Assembly (NCBI RefSeq): GCF_030272615.1
Contig: NC_081415.1
Span: forward strand, 624,093,740-624,157,739
Direction of reading: 5' to 3'
DNA from: Cryptomeria japonica
Lineage: Eukaryota > Streptophyta > Pinopsida > Cupressales > Cupressaceae
DNA length: 64,000 bases
In this document: positions 23,645 through 35,865 of the stretch, one piece after another
Numbering within the stretch: the stretch's first letter is position 1
Layout of the letters: every line of letters starts with the position of its first letter
Translations under genes and position numbers: made by a program
The notes under the pieces: model-generated
Database searches by the model: none
Told to the model about the DNA's origin: nothing
What the model saw: the letters and a program-made list of their open reading frames with translations, nothing else

Positions 23645-24886
23645 TGATAAGTCAGTGTATTGACATGTTTTTATCAGGACTCTTAGGTTTTTTGTATCTT
23701 TTTGGTTGCATTGTGATAGTAAAATATTATGAATTGACTATATGTAATCCATGTTTTAAAACTAAAATTAAGAAATCATGTTTGAACCTTCTCTGTTAAT
23801 TCTTGCAGCCATGCCAATTTATTCCTGCAGCCAAATGGTTTGTCCCTGTGATATGCAGATTATTTAGGATGATTTCATGTGAGTTAATGAATGTATTAGT
23901 TAAGTAAGATACATATGCATGTCCTTGAACATTGTTTCTGTTTTAGTGCAGATAATAATTGATGCTGTGGTGGAGAATTCTCTTTCACGCCTAAGGACTG
24001 GAGAATCATGACAGATAGCTAGAGGTCAAATTGAAGAAAATTCAAGCAACTGTGATCTATGGAATAATCAGAGTAGTTGTACTTCACCATGGGAGTTTAA
24101 GTCTAGTGCATGTTTAATTTGCAAAATATCTCTTTGTCGTGCAAAGACTGTGGTTCGGTTTTAGATCCATAGTTCCTGTAGCCAAGCTCTCTATTATCCC
24201 CTTCATCTGACAGCTATCCGCCTCTTCTTCTGGGCGTAACTGGAGTTGTCCATTGTAGTCTGTCTTTTCTTTATAATAAGCTCTTCCTTCTTTTTTGAGA
24301 TTTAGAGAGAATGGAAAGGGATTGAGCAGAGTTTTTGTCAATTATTCTGAATTTTTCTCTCTATGAATATGTAATCATCTTTCAGGAAGAAATAAATAAA
24401 AATATGTTATTCTAATCTATTAATAGTTCTTTGTTGAGAGTTTGATATCACTCAGCCAAGGGGGCCCACTTGGTGAGTGATCCCATGTTTATGATTATTG
24501 AAGTTAGTTTTTACTTAGTTGCAGTAGAAGTTCATGACTAGGTTGTTCCTGTAGCCACTTGAAATAGATCCTTTGACTGTTCCTGTAGCCAAGGCAGAAC
24601 AGTGTGATTCCTGTTATTTCCATTAGTTCATGTCAGCAGAGTTTTGCAAAGCTTTCATTTAGCCTTTATGATTTCCATTTGTACCTTTCTTACAGTAATT
24701 AAGAATAATCATTTAAGGAGCTTAGTGCATATATATTGCAGAGCCATTTCAAGTTTTACGTTCCTAGATTGACAACTAAATGAACACCAGCAATGAGAAT
24801 AGTAAACTCTACCATATGAATGTCCAAGCTTCGGATTGAGATTTCAATTAGAGGTATTATTATTGTCATTATAGTTGGGGTAGACA
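23645..24886 (+). repeat. 3' LTR of element G (1242 bp)
   Basis: Same length and ends as 13781-15022. Followed by the CTTCA target duplication (24887-24891). Confidence 0.95.
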
Positions 24887-24891
24887 CTTCA

Positions 24892-26062
24892 TACTAGTGG
24901 TCTTCTTACCTTGTTTGTTATACACTAACTGGTCAACCTTCATGCAATTCTTTTCTCTATTTTGTTGGTTGGATCACACTTTCCTGGTCACCACACCTAC
25001 CAATCCATAACATGTATCCAAAGTGAGTCACTATACACATGTCCATCTGATAGGAGCTTTTTGCTTTCCCTCTTTCCTCTCTTATCGGTTGACATGGACA
25101 TGTTAATTCTAATGCACACCTCCTATCATACCGGTTGCATGATAATGTCAGACATCAATCATCAATAGGGATCTCTATTGATATCAACAACCTGGACTAA
25201 ATCCATGTCCATAAATGCTAACACTTATCTTCTTCTTCATTTGACTGATTCTCCTCTCAACTGGTTTTTCAAAGTGACAAACTCATCACTCCTCACTCTT
25301 CCTCTTCCTATCCTAGTAGCTCATCATAGTTTCCCTTGCTGATTTGATGCACATCTTTGATTTCACATGTTGGAGACTTATGATGTTTCACTTTGGTCAT
25401 CTGGTATGTATCTTCAACAACCTTTATTTTACTTCTCTGATTGTCTTATCCTAGAGGGTTATAGTGCATTCTATGCATGTTGGGAGATAAGCTAAGTATT
25501 ACCACTTACCAATGGGAGTAGATCCTTGTCTCGTGCTCGCTAATTACTAATGGAAACTAGTTGTCATTACATTGCTTTGTCTGCTTTTGGTATTGCACTC
25601 ATATGACTTTCTTCTTGGAGTAGACAACTTAAAAAAAACATATGATCCAGTAACCTTCCCATATGTCTTCCATGTAATCCAAGGTAGCACACTTTCTATC
25701 ATTCATCTCTTCATCTTGTGACAACATCTTTATCCAGTTGGAGTCTTGTTGTATGACATCCAACCACATATTGGTTGCCTACCCTTCTTCAATGGTTCAA
25801 CCTTTCTTTCTTATCGGTCACATGATTGCCAGTTGATAACCGTACACTGCCAACACATCACTCACTGATTGGCATTGCCATAATGCCAACTATCCACAAT
25901 GCATATTCACTAGTCAACATCCCAGCTTATGTCTCCAACACTAACTTGTGTACCGGTGACTCCAATGACCACAATGTCGGTTGACATCCTCTTCTTACCA
26001 ATGACAAGATATATCGGTAACCTGCTATACCAGTTGACATCAATGACAACACAATGCCAACA
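24892..26062 (-). repeat. 5' LTR of element B, part 2
   Basis: Continues the alignment with 8005-9175 after element G. It ends (in plus orientation) ATGCCAACA at 26062, the LTR terminus. Beyond it lies remnant F. Confidence 0.9.
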
Positions 26063-27120
26063 CCCACGTTGACCCTGAAACTGCTTTGGCCTAGATTGGA
26101 ACTTTTGCTGCTACTACTGACCACCCTTGGTGAGTGTCTAAAAACTCCTATATGGTGCAACAACTTGAGGCTTACTACCTCTATTCCCAGATATTCTAAA
26201 AGGTGCACTACCAATCTGAACCCCTGGCTGACCACCATGTGCATGGGAAAGATTCTTCTCTACCAGCCGAGCTTTCACTATGGCTAACTTGACATATGTC
26301 GGCTCAAATACTCCTACTCCCCCATTGATTCGGTCAATCATACCTCTCATGAAATGTTGTACCAACATCACCTCATCATTCCCTATACCAACATATTGTT
26401 TGAGGTCATAAAATTTGTGCTCATACTGGTCTACAGTCATACCCAACTAGTGCAACTCATGAAAATCATCTGCACGATGCTATCTCCACTACACAAAAAG
26501 GAATTGAGCCCTGAAACTCTCTAAAAACTACTCCCATGACACTGTACCAATATCCACACTGATAAAGTTTTCTCCTCTAATCTCCACTAGGTAGAGTCAA
26601 AATCTCTAAGATGCATAATAGCACATCTTGCCTATGGATTCATGAAAAACACCTATCCAAATCTATGAGCTAGGTCTCAGCCTCAAGTCCGCTGCCCAAA
26701 TGATAAAAAATGGGAGGATTGGATCTCAGTAAATCCCTCACGTGACCAACGACTACTCCCTCCTAGTCAAGTGCATACTCTCTCCTCCTAGGAGACCTCT
26801 CTCTCTCTATCCATATGATCTTGATGGTGTGATTTCCTGACTGCATATTGCCCTGCTGCTTGGCCTCAGGTCTAGGACCAATCAGGCAAAAACATCCTAG
26901 AACATTTGCCTCAGCTCCTCCCTTTGAGGGACCTGTTGAATAGTATGTTGCTCGCTATGCTGACTAGCATCCCTGTGCTCACTTTGGTGAATAGATTGAA
27001 TCTGCTCAACACTCTCATGTGTAGGCTGAGGTGAAGGACTCTGATGGCCTGCACTATGACCATGACCCCTACCTCTACCACAATCACGATCACCACCATG
27101 ACCTTTACCTTTCCCAGCCA
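26063..27120 (-). pseudogene. Ty3/gypsy gag remnant (element F)
   Basis: On the minus strand a gag start (MAGKGKGHGGDRDCGRGRGH from 27120, glycine/arginine/histidine rich, then Gln/Ser rich) is followed, after several stops and frameshifts, by GMTVDQYEHKFYDLKQYV and VQHFMRGMIDRI (26446-26300). This is the retrotransposon-gag domain typical of plant Ty3/gypsy elements. The reading stops at 26063 where B's LTR begins, so B probably inserted here; the rest of F was not found on B's other side. Confidence 0.75.
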
Positions 27121-27260
27121 TAATCCTAACAACAACACAATAACACAAGTTTAGATCTACAACAAGGATACTAACAAGGAAGACACAAGCACTAAGACTT
27201 AGTAATAGGTCTAGTTAGATGGGCTCAATTAAAACCAGAGTACCCAATGTTGAAACTTTG

Positions 27261-27272
27261 GCTCTGATACCA
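27261..27272 (-). other. Primer-binding site of element F
   Basis: Minus strand TGGTATCAGAGC, two bases from a TGTAATGCCCC sequence (27275) that is the LTR end. Confidence 0.85.
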
Positions 27273-28945
27273 ATTGTAATGCCCCACCAAGAATCCCCAA
27301 AGGTATTAAACTAAAACACTTGAAAAAGAGTGTAAATACTTTGTTTAAAAAACTTTAATAAATTAAATGATGCATTAAGATAAACATTACATTTCATTTG
27401 CACAAAAAAAAGACTTAACTTAACCTCCTAAAGGGTTTCCCAACATGGTTTACATAAATAAACTAAACATTATTTAAGGTTAATTAATCCATATAAGATG
27501 AATTTAATCATCACGAACTTAATTTACACTAAACAATGATTGTTTCATACAGTTGCATGTGATATCATTAACATTTCTATGTTTCATTCATGATGATACT
27601 TTCCATTACATTACATTAGTGATTCTAATAAAAGATATAGATTTTAACCATCCAATTCTCATCAAATACATTTCTTTTATATTACAAGATTGAAATAGTA
27701 TTACATTGCAATTAACCACTAAGTCTCATAAGAATACATAATGTTTAAAATAAAATTACATCTTGCCATAAAAGCATACATGACAAATAATACAACTTAC
27801 CATGTAAGGTCCAAGATTTACAAAGATGATCCAAGAAGACAAATAGGATCAACTGGAAATACAATATGCTTGAATGCAAAGGAGCATCTAGAACACCTAT
27901 GAAGCCAATTCCCGCAAGAAGGAACAAACACACCCGATTGAAAGTGGAACTACCACCCGAACATGTGGCTCAAAAGGAACCACCCCACCATGCTAGGAGA
28001 TAGAAATAAGAAAAACTAGCAAACTACAAGGAATGCACACAAGATCTAAACATGGCATCGAAAATCTCACATAAAGGATATACTCACAAACATGACTCCA
28101 TAGAAAAACTCCAGGTGATATCAACAAGGCTACACACTAGTGACCATAAGGGAACAATGTCATCACATAGCTTGGAATAGTTATCTTGGCAAGCCTCCAT
28201 AGGCCCTGACCCCCATCTTGTGTTATCCTAGTAGCCTCTCTCGAACCCTTGGCCCCATCCAAGTCTCATGTGAACCCAAACATTCCTTTCTTGAGGATAA
28301 GGCTATTGGTTTTCCATTCCAAGACTTCCCACTACATCTTGAGTCTATACTAGCACTCAACCATGAGCAGGGTACAATTAATCTTAGTTAATGTTTAAGC
28401 TACCGAAACCCTTAATATATTCTTATGTTATCACTTAATTATCCAACTTTCAAGGGGTTATCCTGCTAACGTCTTTGGTCGTGGCCCCCACTCAAAAGCC
28501 ACTCTTCCTTATGACACTCCAAGGCAAAAATACCAAAACCAACTTACAAAGGGAGTTCAAAACAACTGAGAAAACACTTGGTCAGACAAGCCCTTGCATA
28601 AAATTTTAACCGACTGGCAAAACAAAGTCTACTCACGAGACATGACCAAAAAGAAAAGACAATACGAAATGTCTAATTCCACTTATAACCAGGGACTTGC
28701 AATATAACCTTAATGCAAACACAAACATAAATGAGACAAACACCTCCATTCATTACAGAATAAACAAATTATTTTCTCTCCTTCTAATTCACAATTGACC
28801 AAGTTTTCTAAATTTCTAAGTTTCCAAAATAAAAAAATTATTAACAATAATCTCACAAATATAGTTAAAATAATCAAATCAATATTGCTATATCCATTAA
28901 AAATTTAAAACCATCATTAAATCATTGAATCATATACACAAGTAT

Positions 28946-29031
28946 ATATATATAATTATACATACATATATACACGCACACACACACATACATACATACA
29001 TACATACATATATATGTGTGTGTGTGTGTGT

Positions 29032-29060
<29 letters not shown>
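28946..29060. repeat. Compound microsatellite with (TG)n-(CA)n inverted repeat
   Basis: TATA, (CA)n, (CATA)n, then (TG)n from about 29014, directly followed by TA and (CA)n to 29059. The TG and CA runs are mutually complementary. Confidence 0.95.
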
Positions 29061-29063
<3 letters not shown>

Positions 29064-30204
29064 TCAAATATTTTTGTAACCAATAATTTCTTTATTTCTT
29101 ATTTTCCAACATATCTGTCCAATATATAATTAAAAAAAAGAAAAAAATAAAAGAAATAATTGTTGCCATGTATCAAGCCAAAGGGGCAGTGGTTGTGGGG
29201 CCATGCTGTGCTCCCCCATAGTCATGGGCTTGCCACGACTATGGCTGCTCATAGCCACGGGCTCCCCATGGCTTGTGGGAGAGCCGCTACTCCCCACAAC
29301 CATGGGTGTCGTGGTGTCCATGGGAGCACCGACCCCTTTTTTTTTATAATTTTTTTTTTCTATTTTTTTTTAAAACAACCACTAAAAAATATATATAAAA
29401 CCTAGCAAAATTTACTAGTAAATTTTCTTTAATAGTAAATTTTTTTTAACAGGGTTTAATAAAATACAGAGTATAAAATTTACCCTCTCAAATTCTTTTT
29501 TTTTTCTTAAAAACAGAAGATTCTAAAATAAGAATACCAATCAATTTTTAAACAAGAAATTTTCAACAACAACCTCCGAGGTTTGCCGAAACCATGAAAA
29601 TTTGGGCAGCATAACCCCCCCATATAAATAATGGAGAAATTTATTTTTCTAACAAACAGGGGGAAAAGAAAATTACTAAATCAAATTCTTTTTTCTCCAA
29701 ACACCACACATAAACAGTCACAAAGGGTAGAATTCCAACTTTACAATTTAAAAAAATGAAAGATAAAGGAAACCAACCTGGCTGGAAGAAATTTTGGTGA
29801 AGAGCACACCAATCCTCCCAAACACAATACCCTTCAACACAGGAAACCAGATTTTCCAAACACAAAACCTCCAGCCAAAACCACTTCTAAAAACAAAAAG
29901 AAGAATTTTTTTTTTCAAAATGCCAAGATTCGTAATGGAAACGTTTTTCCATTATAAAGGACTTTTCCCCACAAATATATTTTTTTGCTCAAATTCATTT
30001 TTTTACTAAAAATTGAAAAATCTATTCTTTTTCAAAAAATACATTTGCATTTGTATATTTTTTTAAATTTTGAATTCATTTTTTTCCTCACATACTAAAA
30101 AAATAATTTAAACATTTAAAATACATAAAGGTAAAAATGACTTTATCCTTTTTTTTAAAACAAATGAAAAAACATAATATAAATTTTATTAATAAATCAA
30201 ATAT

Positions 30205-30298
30205 CACGAACCATATTTATCTATAATTACTTATTTTGAAAATGATGAAGGATGTCACGAACCATACTTATCTATAATTACTTATTTTGAAACTGATG
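30205..30298. repeat. Tandem duplication of about 51 bp
   Basis: CACGAACCATATTTATCTAT and what follows (30205-30247) recurs at 30256-30298 with two or three mismatches. Confidence 0.85.
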
Positions 30299-30964
30299 CT
30301 TATTTTATTTATGAAATGAAATTGAAATGGAAATGAAATGTTTAGTAAAATAAGATGATAATAAAATGGGAATTCAAATGCAATGAAATGATTTAAATAC
30401 AATTGCATGATTAGTATTATTATTATTATTATGAAATTGGGATCGTCATTGCTAATGAGCAATTGAGTGCGATCGAGTTAATGCAGGAACAGGTGAACGC
30501 ATATGAAGACGAGAACATGGTTCAGGTAGAGTTTCTTTAGCTCATGGACTTCTTTAGAATAGATGGTAATCTCACACACCACATTAGAATTATAATATGC
30601 ATCTTGTAAAGATGGATGATTTAAATGACTTTATGAGTGTTTGTTTAAATTGGAATGATGAATTTGGAATGAGTAGTTTTAATTGATAGATTGATTTAAA
30701 TATTTGTAAATATATTTTGATGTTTGTATGTGTATTTTGTGAAATGGATTAAATATCGCACTTATATTTCCACTTCTTGATTTATGATAATGATGTTTAT
30801 AACCATATATATACGTATATGAATTACATGTTGTCTTGAAAAAAAAAAGATAATTAAATTTGGATTGATTTATCAATATAGTTATATTTTTTATATATAT
30901 AATCATATGTAATATATATATGAGTTCTAATAATAATTCGATCATATATATATACGTATGTAAT

Positions 30965-31004
<40 letters not shown>

Positions 31005-32130
31005 ATATATATATATGTGTGTGTGTATATATATATATAAACATGAAAAGTGACTTATTTTATAGCATGTTATAACAAAGCACATCGCATAGTGGGAGTC
31101 GATGATATAACTGACTAAACCATGTAGCATTCTAATTGGCAAAGGAGTGGGGGTCGATTAAAAACACCAACTACCCCACGTAACTTTATTTGTAGCAGAA
31201 GGAATTCGATAAGTGTATCGACTCTGCAATAATACTAGCATTGTTTTCCAATGAACTCATTGAGTTTGAATGGGAGACAAATTTGGTGCTCATAGTGTTT
31301 GAATATATCATGACTCTGTCCTAGAAATAACCATGCCTACATGGTGCTTTCACATTTACCATATAACGTGGCATGGTCAAAAAGTTACCTAGGTAACCAG
31401 GCCACATGAAATCACCAATAATTATGAACTTAATGGCTTGAGGAGTTTGGTGTCACGTAGTAGATAATTAATATCATTACATGGAGAGAACATAAGTAAT
31501 CAAAACAATTTGGGATTGTGATTTTGCAGTTAAACAATGTGTGGTGTCAATTAGCTACCAATAAATCAGTCCACCACTAGGAGAGATTGGCTGGAGAATA
31601 GGAATTAGTATAGATTTGATCACTATATATATAGATTGTTGATTTTGGAGGAAAAACACGAACGAGAAATATGCAGAAAAGATAGATGAAAAATAGAGAA
31701 TAGAGATGATACAATAAAGATTATAGATGATAGAACAAAGAATGGAGATGAAAAGAACACAACAAAAGGAATTGTAAAACATAGAGGAAGAAAAGCATTG
31801 GAAATCTAGAAGTGTTGTGGTCAGATTTAGAAGAAGAATTAGTGTTGAACATCATAGTTTTTGGCATCGAATTTTAGAGTTTATGCATTTGAATACATGA
31901 TAATTCATTTTGAAATTTCATTCAAAGAAGCCATATAGGTATGTGCATTATGAAATGTCATCTTACTTAATACTCATTGTAGAAAAATTACTGAATTTAG
32001 ATAGTTGAATTCGTAAATCATAGAAAACACATGTTAGTGTCAAATTTAATATCTTATTTGAAGAAAGAATGTGTACTCATATTCTATTCATTTATATGTA
32101 AACATTAGTACATTCAAGGCTAATTTCTGA
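30299..32130. other. AT-rich region without recognised genes
   Basis: Contains an (ATT)n run at 30415-30432, a (TA)n run at about 30966-31035 and a purine-rich stretch at 31660-31790. Short frames look random. Nothing else is supported. Confidence 0.7.
30966..31038. repeat. (TA)n/(TG)n microsatellite
   Basis: More than 20 consecutive TA units with a short GTGTGTGT interruption. Confidence 0.95.
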
Positions 32131-32610
32131 TGACCGATTGTCGGAATTGTGACTACTTTTGTAAGACTCTCGACAAAAGTAGCCATCGAAAACTCGTCAT
32201 CGGACTTTTCGATGATGCCTCTGACCATTGACATTACGATGACCCCATGTACTCTGCCGACGGCATGCATGATCTCTCTTCGGGTCAAAAAAGTCGTTGG
32301 ACATACAACATCCTCGTCGGATGTTTGTTTATATGGCGTCAGAAAAGTCGACGGGAGTCTGAAACTCTGCACTGATGGGAATGTTGTTTGTCTGATGGTT
32401 TTGTCGTCAGTCCATTAATATGCATCGACGATCATCCGACAAGGAAGTGTCGTCAGACATACAACATCCTTGTCAGATGTTTGTGTAGTTTGAGTCAGAA
32501 TTTCAATAGATTTCAGAAACTTTGCACCGACGAGAATGTTGTTGTTCTGACGATTCCATCATCGGTGGAAAGTTTAGTCTCCATCATAATTCCGACGGAA
32601 ATTTATTTTA
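32130..32610. repeat. CACTA subterminal repeat region
   Basis: About 480 bases with many short, mostly inverted copies of CGTCGGA, CATCGGA, GCCGACGG, GTCGACGG and GTCGTCAG, in both orientations. Plant CACTA elements have such arrays near their ends as transposase-binding sites. A longer direct repeat, ACATACAACATCC followed by GTCGGATGTTTGT or its variant, occurs at about 32301 and 32458. No gene. Confidence 0.65.
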
Positions 32611-33228
32611 AATTTTTTTTTATTATTATCTAGACGTAAAGCACACCTCATTGATAAGTATAGAAAATGATATTCTATCCCCATCAGCTACCAATAGGGG
32701 GCATAGGTTTCAAGCTAATATGGGGCACACTAGTTTCAAGCTAATATGATCAGGCATACCATGGTTGAGATGGTCCAACTCCTAAGACGACTATATGAAC
32801 CACTGAGTACTAGTAAACCTATTAAAAATGGTGTTGATAGGGAATTAGCTAACCCAAATACAAGGGCCTTTAAAGCCAATTAGGGAGATGAAATGACTTT
32901 ATCTACCTTATCTAACTTAGTTTTTCTTGGGAGCTACCAAAACTTATCCACTATATATACACATATTTCTTACAAGTATATCCCAAATTGATAATCTCAT
33001 ATAAATTATCATCCTATGTCAATACATGACATATACCTATTGAATGACATGTCACATAAATAGTCACTCTCCCTATCTCCATCTCCATATTAAAAGGTGC
33101 ATCATGAATTAATTATGTAATGGCATTAGAATTCAAAACATAATGAATTAATTATGTGAAAAAAATTCTATCAAGAAATCAATACTAAGTAGATAATATA
33201 CTAATCGCATACCTCATATATTTCATTC
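32611..33228. other. 3' flank of the TNP2 gene, no gene
   Basis: No coding signal. A 15-base direct repeat TTTCAAGCTAATATG occurs at about 32709 and 32731. Confidence 0.6.
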
Positions 33229-33254
33229 ATCATCATGAACATCATCATCATCAA

Positions 33255-33298
<44 letters not shown>

Positions 33299-33440
33299 CC
33301 ACCACCACCACCACCACCACCACCATCGTCATCTTCTCTATCGTCATCACCATCAATACCATCACCATCACCATCTCCTCCTCCTCCTCCTCCTCCTCCT
33401 CCTCCTCCTCCTTCTTCTTCTTCTCCTTCTTCTTCGAAAC
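33229..33440. repeat. Compound trinucleotide microsatellite in TNP2 C-terminus
   Basis: In plus orientation: (CAT)n, (CAC)n, a mixed stretch, (CTC)n then (CTT)n. On the minus strand it lies in the last exon of TNP2, where frames encode runs of Glu, Gly and Asp or of Arg. Confidence 0.92.
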
Positions 33441-33954
33441 TGTCGATCATGATCATCATCTACTTCATCTTCTAACTCTTTGGCATCTTCTTCTTCCATC
33501 ACATTATACTTTAAATCATCCTTCCTCTTGGATCATGTCTAACAACAAATGACCAACCCGATTTATGTGGAACCTCTGAGTAAAATACTTGCTCACATTG
33601 GCTTGGAAGAACATAGGGTTCATCCCCAACTGGTTCAAATGACCTTGTATTAACCATTGTAAAACCATTATCATGTTCAATAATAGTTCTATCAGAATGA
33701 TTTTTATTCAATCGTAGCCTATACCATTTGATGACAAACAAAACTAATTTGAAGGAATTAGTCAGACTCAAGTATATCATCCAAAATGCCATAGTATCAA
33801 TTTTAAGACTGCTGAGGATGTATGTCAGTTCTCAATGAAATATTGTCACCTCAAAGACTGCAATGATGCCAGAATCACAAGTTCTCTTTGTGTCATCCAA
33901 CTTTTTTATGCAAAATTTATGATAATTGTAGCACATAGCATTGTGGTGTTTGAC
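33441..33954 (-). pseudogene. TNP2 transposase exon 9, DUF4216 region
   Basis: Starts after an acceptor CGCAG at 33955 and reads VKHHNAMCYNYHKFCIKKLD, TKRTCDSGIIAVFEV, then FKLVLFVIKWYRLRL, HDNGFTMVNTRS, EPYVLPSQCEQVFYSEVP and WSFVVRHDPRGR, the DUF4216 signature of plant CACTA transposases. One TGA lies near 33832. A frameshift near 33515 moves the reading into an acidic tail (NVMEEEDAKELEDEVDDDHD) that runs into the trinucleotide repeat. The gene end is not defined. Confidence 0.82.
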
Positions 33955-34032
33955 CTGCGATATGTCAAATATGTAAAATTTATTGCATTGTGAGTTGATA
34001 AACATATGGGTGATTAATAAATTTATACATAC

Positions 34033-34235
34033 CTTTTTATCTCTTAAACCATATGCTAAATCAATTTCCCTTCACGTAACATTGGAAACTCCATTATGAT
34101 GAGCTTCTTTAACCAATGAAGCCACACCTTCCCATGTTAATGTGCATCCAGAATGTTGACAATGTTCAATCCATACCGTCATCCAATCAAGATTGTTTGC
34201 AATATACAAATGTAGTGCATCCCACTCTCGACCAA
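34033..34235 (-). pseudogene. TNP2 transposase exon 8
   Basis: Between acceptor GTACAG (34236-34241) and donor AAAAAG/GTATGT (intron 33955-34032). Reads VGREWDALHLYIANNLDWMT, VWIEHCQHSGCTLTWEGVAS and IDLAYGLRDKK. One stop (TGA near 34075). It joins DUF4218 to DUF4216. Confidence 0.7.
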
Positions 34236-34319
34236 CTGTACAAAAAAAAAATAGATGTCTTACAACTGATTTATTTTGAAGATTAAGAATTAATTAACTA
34301 CAATAGCATCTTATAACTA

Positions 34320-34732
34320 CCTCTCACTTTCCTCAATCTATCTTTCCCTGTCAAGTACTCCCCTTCGAATTTGTTAATGGGGTTGGGATCCCAAATGCGA
34401 TCCACATGGATCTTTGCTGCAAACTTAGGAAGATATTCAAAATGTACACCATAGTCTGGTATACCATATATCCCTCCACCATAGAATCCTTAGGATGTGC
34501 TCTTTGTCGAACCAAAGCCTTCAAAAATTTGAAGTGCCTCTCAACCATCCACATTGACCTAGTGTGTACAGGTCCACACAATTCAATCTCCTCAACTTGG
34601 TGTATGAGGTAGTGTTCTTGTGTATTGAAAAAAGTTGGAGGTAGACACTTTTGCATTGCACACATTATATGAGGAATTTTTCTCTTCCAATATTTTATAT
34701 CTTCTTTATGGATTTCTTTACATGACAACCAC
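34320..34732 (-). pseudogene. TNP2 transposase exon 7, DUF4218 region
   Basis: After acceptor CTTGTAG (34733-34739) the frame reads WLSCKEIHKEDIKYWKRKIP, CLPPTFFNTQEHYLIHQVEE, IELCGPVHTRSMWMVERHFK and LVRQRAHPKDSMVEGYM, a clear DUF4218 match (family: PPAFFDIMxHLxxHLxxE). A one-base shift near 34420 is needed to continue with IWDPNPINKFEGEYLTGKD. The donor is probably GTAGTT near 34325. Confidence 0.85.
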
Positions 34733-34832
34733 CTACAAGATATTCAAGATGCAAAAAAATATATTACATAACAAGTAAAACAAATTGCAAATATAATATC
34801 TATACAATGAACTGAACAATATCACTACTTAC

Positions 34833-34912
34833 CTCATACATTTTCCAAGATCATATATGACTTGCTTGACATTATTGTCAAAGTCATCTGGGAGAGATAG
34901 AGGTAGAACGTA
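34833..34912 (-). pseudogene. TNP2 transposase exon 6
   Basis: An 80-base exon between introns 34913-35021 and 34733-34832, both with GT-AG ends (donors GTAATT and GTAAGT, acceptors TTCTAG and TTGTAG). Reads VLPLSLPDDFDNNVKQVIYD and LGKCM, open throughout, with the phase matching exon 7 (codon split AG/G). Confidence 0.8.
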
Positions 34913-35021
34913 CTAGAACAATTATAAAATTATCTTTCCATTTTCTCTAATATGATACAATGAAAATTACATGTATGCGCAATACTTAGATACATAGTAA
35001 AAACACAAGAACATGAATTAC

Positions 35022-35782
35022 CTTAATGAAGGTATGCCAATCATACATTTTCATCCCTAGCCCAAATTCACTTTTCTTTGATATGAGATTGTTATGTTCG
35101 CATCAAATCCTATGGGAAATCAAATTTTTTGTATGACTTCTTTTAGAGCATTGCCTTGTTGGTCTATTAATAACCAAGGAAGCTCACTTATATTAATCTG
35201 GTCTCCATGGCTATTTGATTGAATGACATATATCATTGCATGATTGGAATCCTGAATGTAACTACATATTTTGACAATTTTTTCTTTGTCACACCTTCCA
35301 TCCAATATTTTCCATGATGTCTCTGTTATATTCTTTCCAATATGCATCGTATCAAACAAATGCACAATTTGTAACTGCTCGTAGTAGGGAAACCTACTAA
35401 ATTGTTGGGGATAACTTTTTAGTCCCTTAGGAAGGTGGTCATTTATGCCTTCATGACCTTCATGATCATCAATCACATCATCAGTAAATAAAATAAAATA
35501 GAAAAGATGTTTAATGACATAAACCATTAGATGGAATGGCATTACCTTGATGATTAACTCTATTATATTCCAACTTCCACATGTGAGGTATCATTCTTCA
35601 TGGCTTTGATGTATTCTCTTCTTTCCCATTGAAAAGATGTTTTTTAGTATTTCAATACTTATGATTTTTGTGGAGAAAGTGCCTATACTCATCAAACACC
35701 TGCTTTCCTAAACTTTTTGAATGATGAGATTTCATCTTTGGACCACAAACTGGACATTAAAATTTTCCCTTTGTTTGAAGAC
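35022..35782 (-). pseudogene. TNP2 transposase exon 5 region
   Basis: Begins GLQTKGKF-stop-CPVCGPK, the zinc ribbon-like part of TNP2 (family TKGxxACPVC), then HHSKSLGKQVFDEYRHFLHK. A stretch with several stops (about 35430-35560) may be an unspliced intron (donor AAG/GTAATG, acceptor GAAG/GTCATG). Reading resumes with GINDHLPKGLKSYPQQFSRF, IVHLFDTMHIGKNI (family NxDVMHIEKN) and ends MKMYDWHTFIK at the donor GTAATT. One frameshift lies near 35075. Confidence 0.78.
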
Positions 35783-35865
35783 CTACAAGATAATGTATAA
35801 TTGGATTAAATATGATAATTTTTTGAATTATAATGTTCATGCAAACCTTAAACACTATAACATAC

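Larger units (their letters stand above)
13781..24886 (+). mobile_element. Ty3/gypsy retrotransposon G, complete with extra ORF
   Basis: Two 1242-bp LTRs, both TGATAAGTCAG...TAGACA, enclose a primer site, gag, protease, RT-RNase H, integrase, a further 820-codon frame and a polypurine tract. It is flanked by the 5-bp duplication CTTCA (13776-13780 and 24887-24891) and sits cleanly inside the B LTR. RT precedes integrase, as in Ty3/gypsy. No chromodomain is visible after integrase. With the extra ORF downstream of pol this recalls Athila/Tat-like plant elements, but the lineage is not certain. Coding frames are unbroken by indels yet full of stops. Confidence 0.96.
6246..26062 (-). mobile_element. 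copia-type gag-only retrotransposon B in tandem (split by element G)
   Basis: On the minus strand the order from 26062 downward is: LTR, primer site, gag, non-coding, polypurine tract, second LTR (9175-6541), second primer site (6538-6527), and the start of a second gag that stops near 6246. This is LTR-internal-LTR-internal, expected from unequal recombination between two elements. The complete internal region is only 3.1 kb and holds gag but no protease, integrase or RT, so B is non-autonomous. The right LTR is interrupted by the complete element G. Confidence 0.85.
27275..30300 (-). repeat. Probable long LTR of element F (outer limit uncertain)
   Basis: The inner edge at 27275 (plus TGTAATGCCCCACC) is fixed by the primer site. 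No second copy exists in the window, so the outer edge cannot be set; about 30300 is a guess from a change in composition. It is AT-rich and gene-free, with a microsatellite at 28946-29060 and a GC-rich patch at 29180-29330. Confidence 0.45.

Noticed and set aside
29130-29405. Frames over the GC-rich patch
   Set aside because: Open on both strands because the patch lacks stops; repeats of CATGG explain the His/Gly-rich translation.
32149-32633. Frames left of the TNP2 gene
   Set aside because: They run through inverted GTCGGA-type repeats and are explained as CACTA subterminal DNA.
33235-33552. Plus-strand frame rich in Ile, Thr and Ser runs
   Set aside because: It is a translation of the trinucleotide microsatellite; the real coding strand is minus (TNP2 C-terminus).
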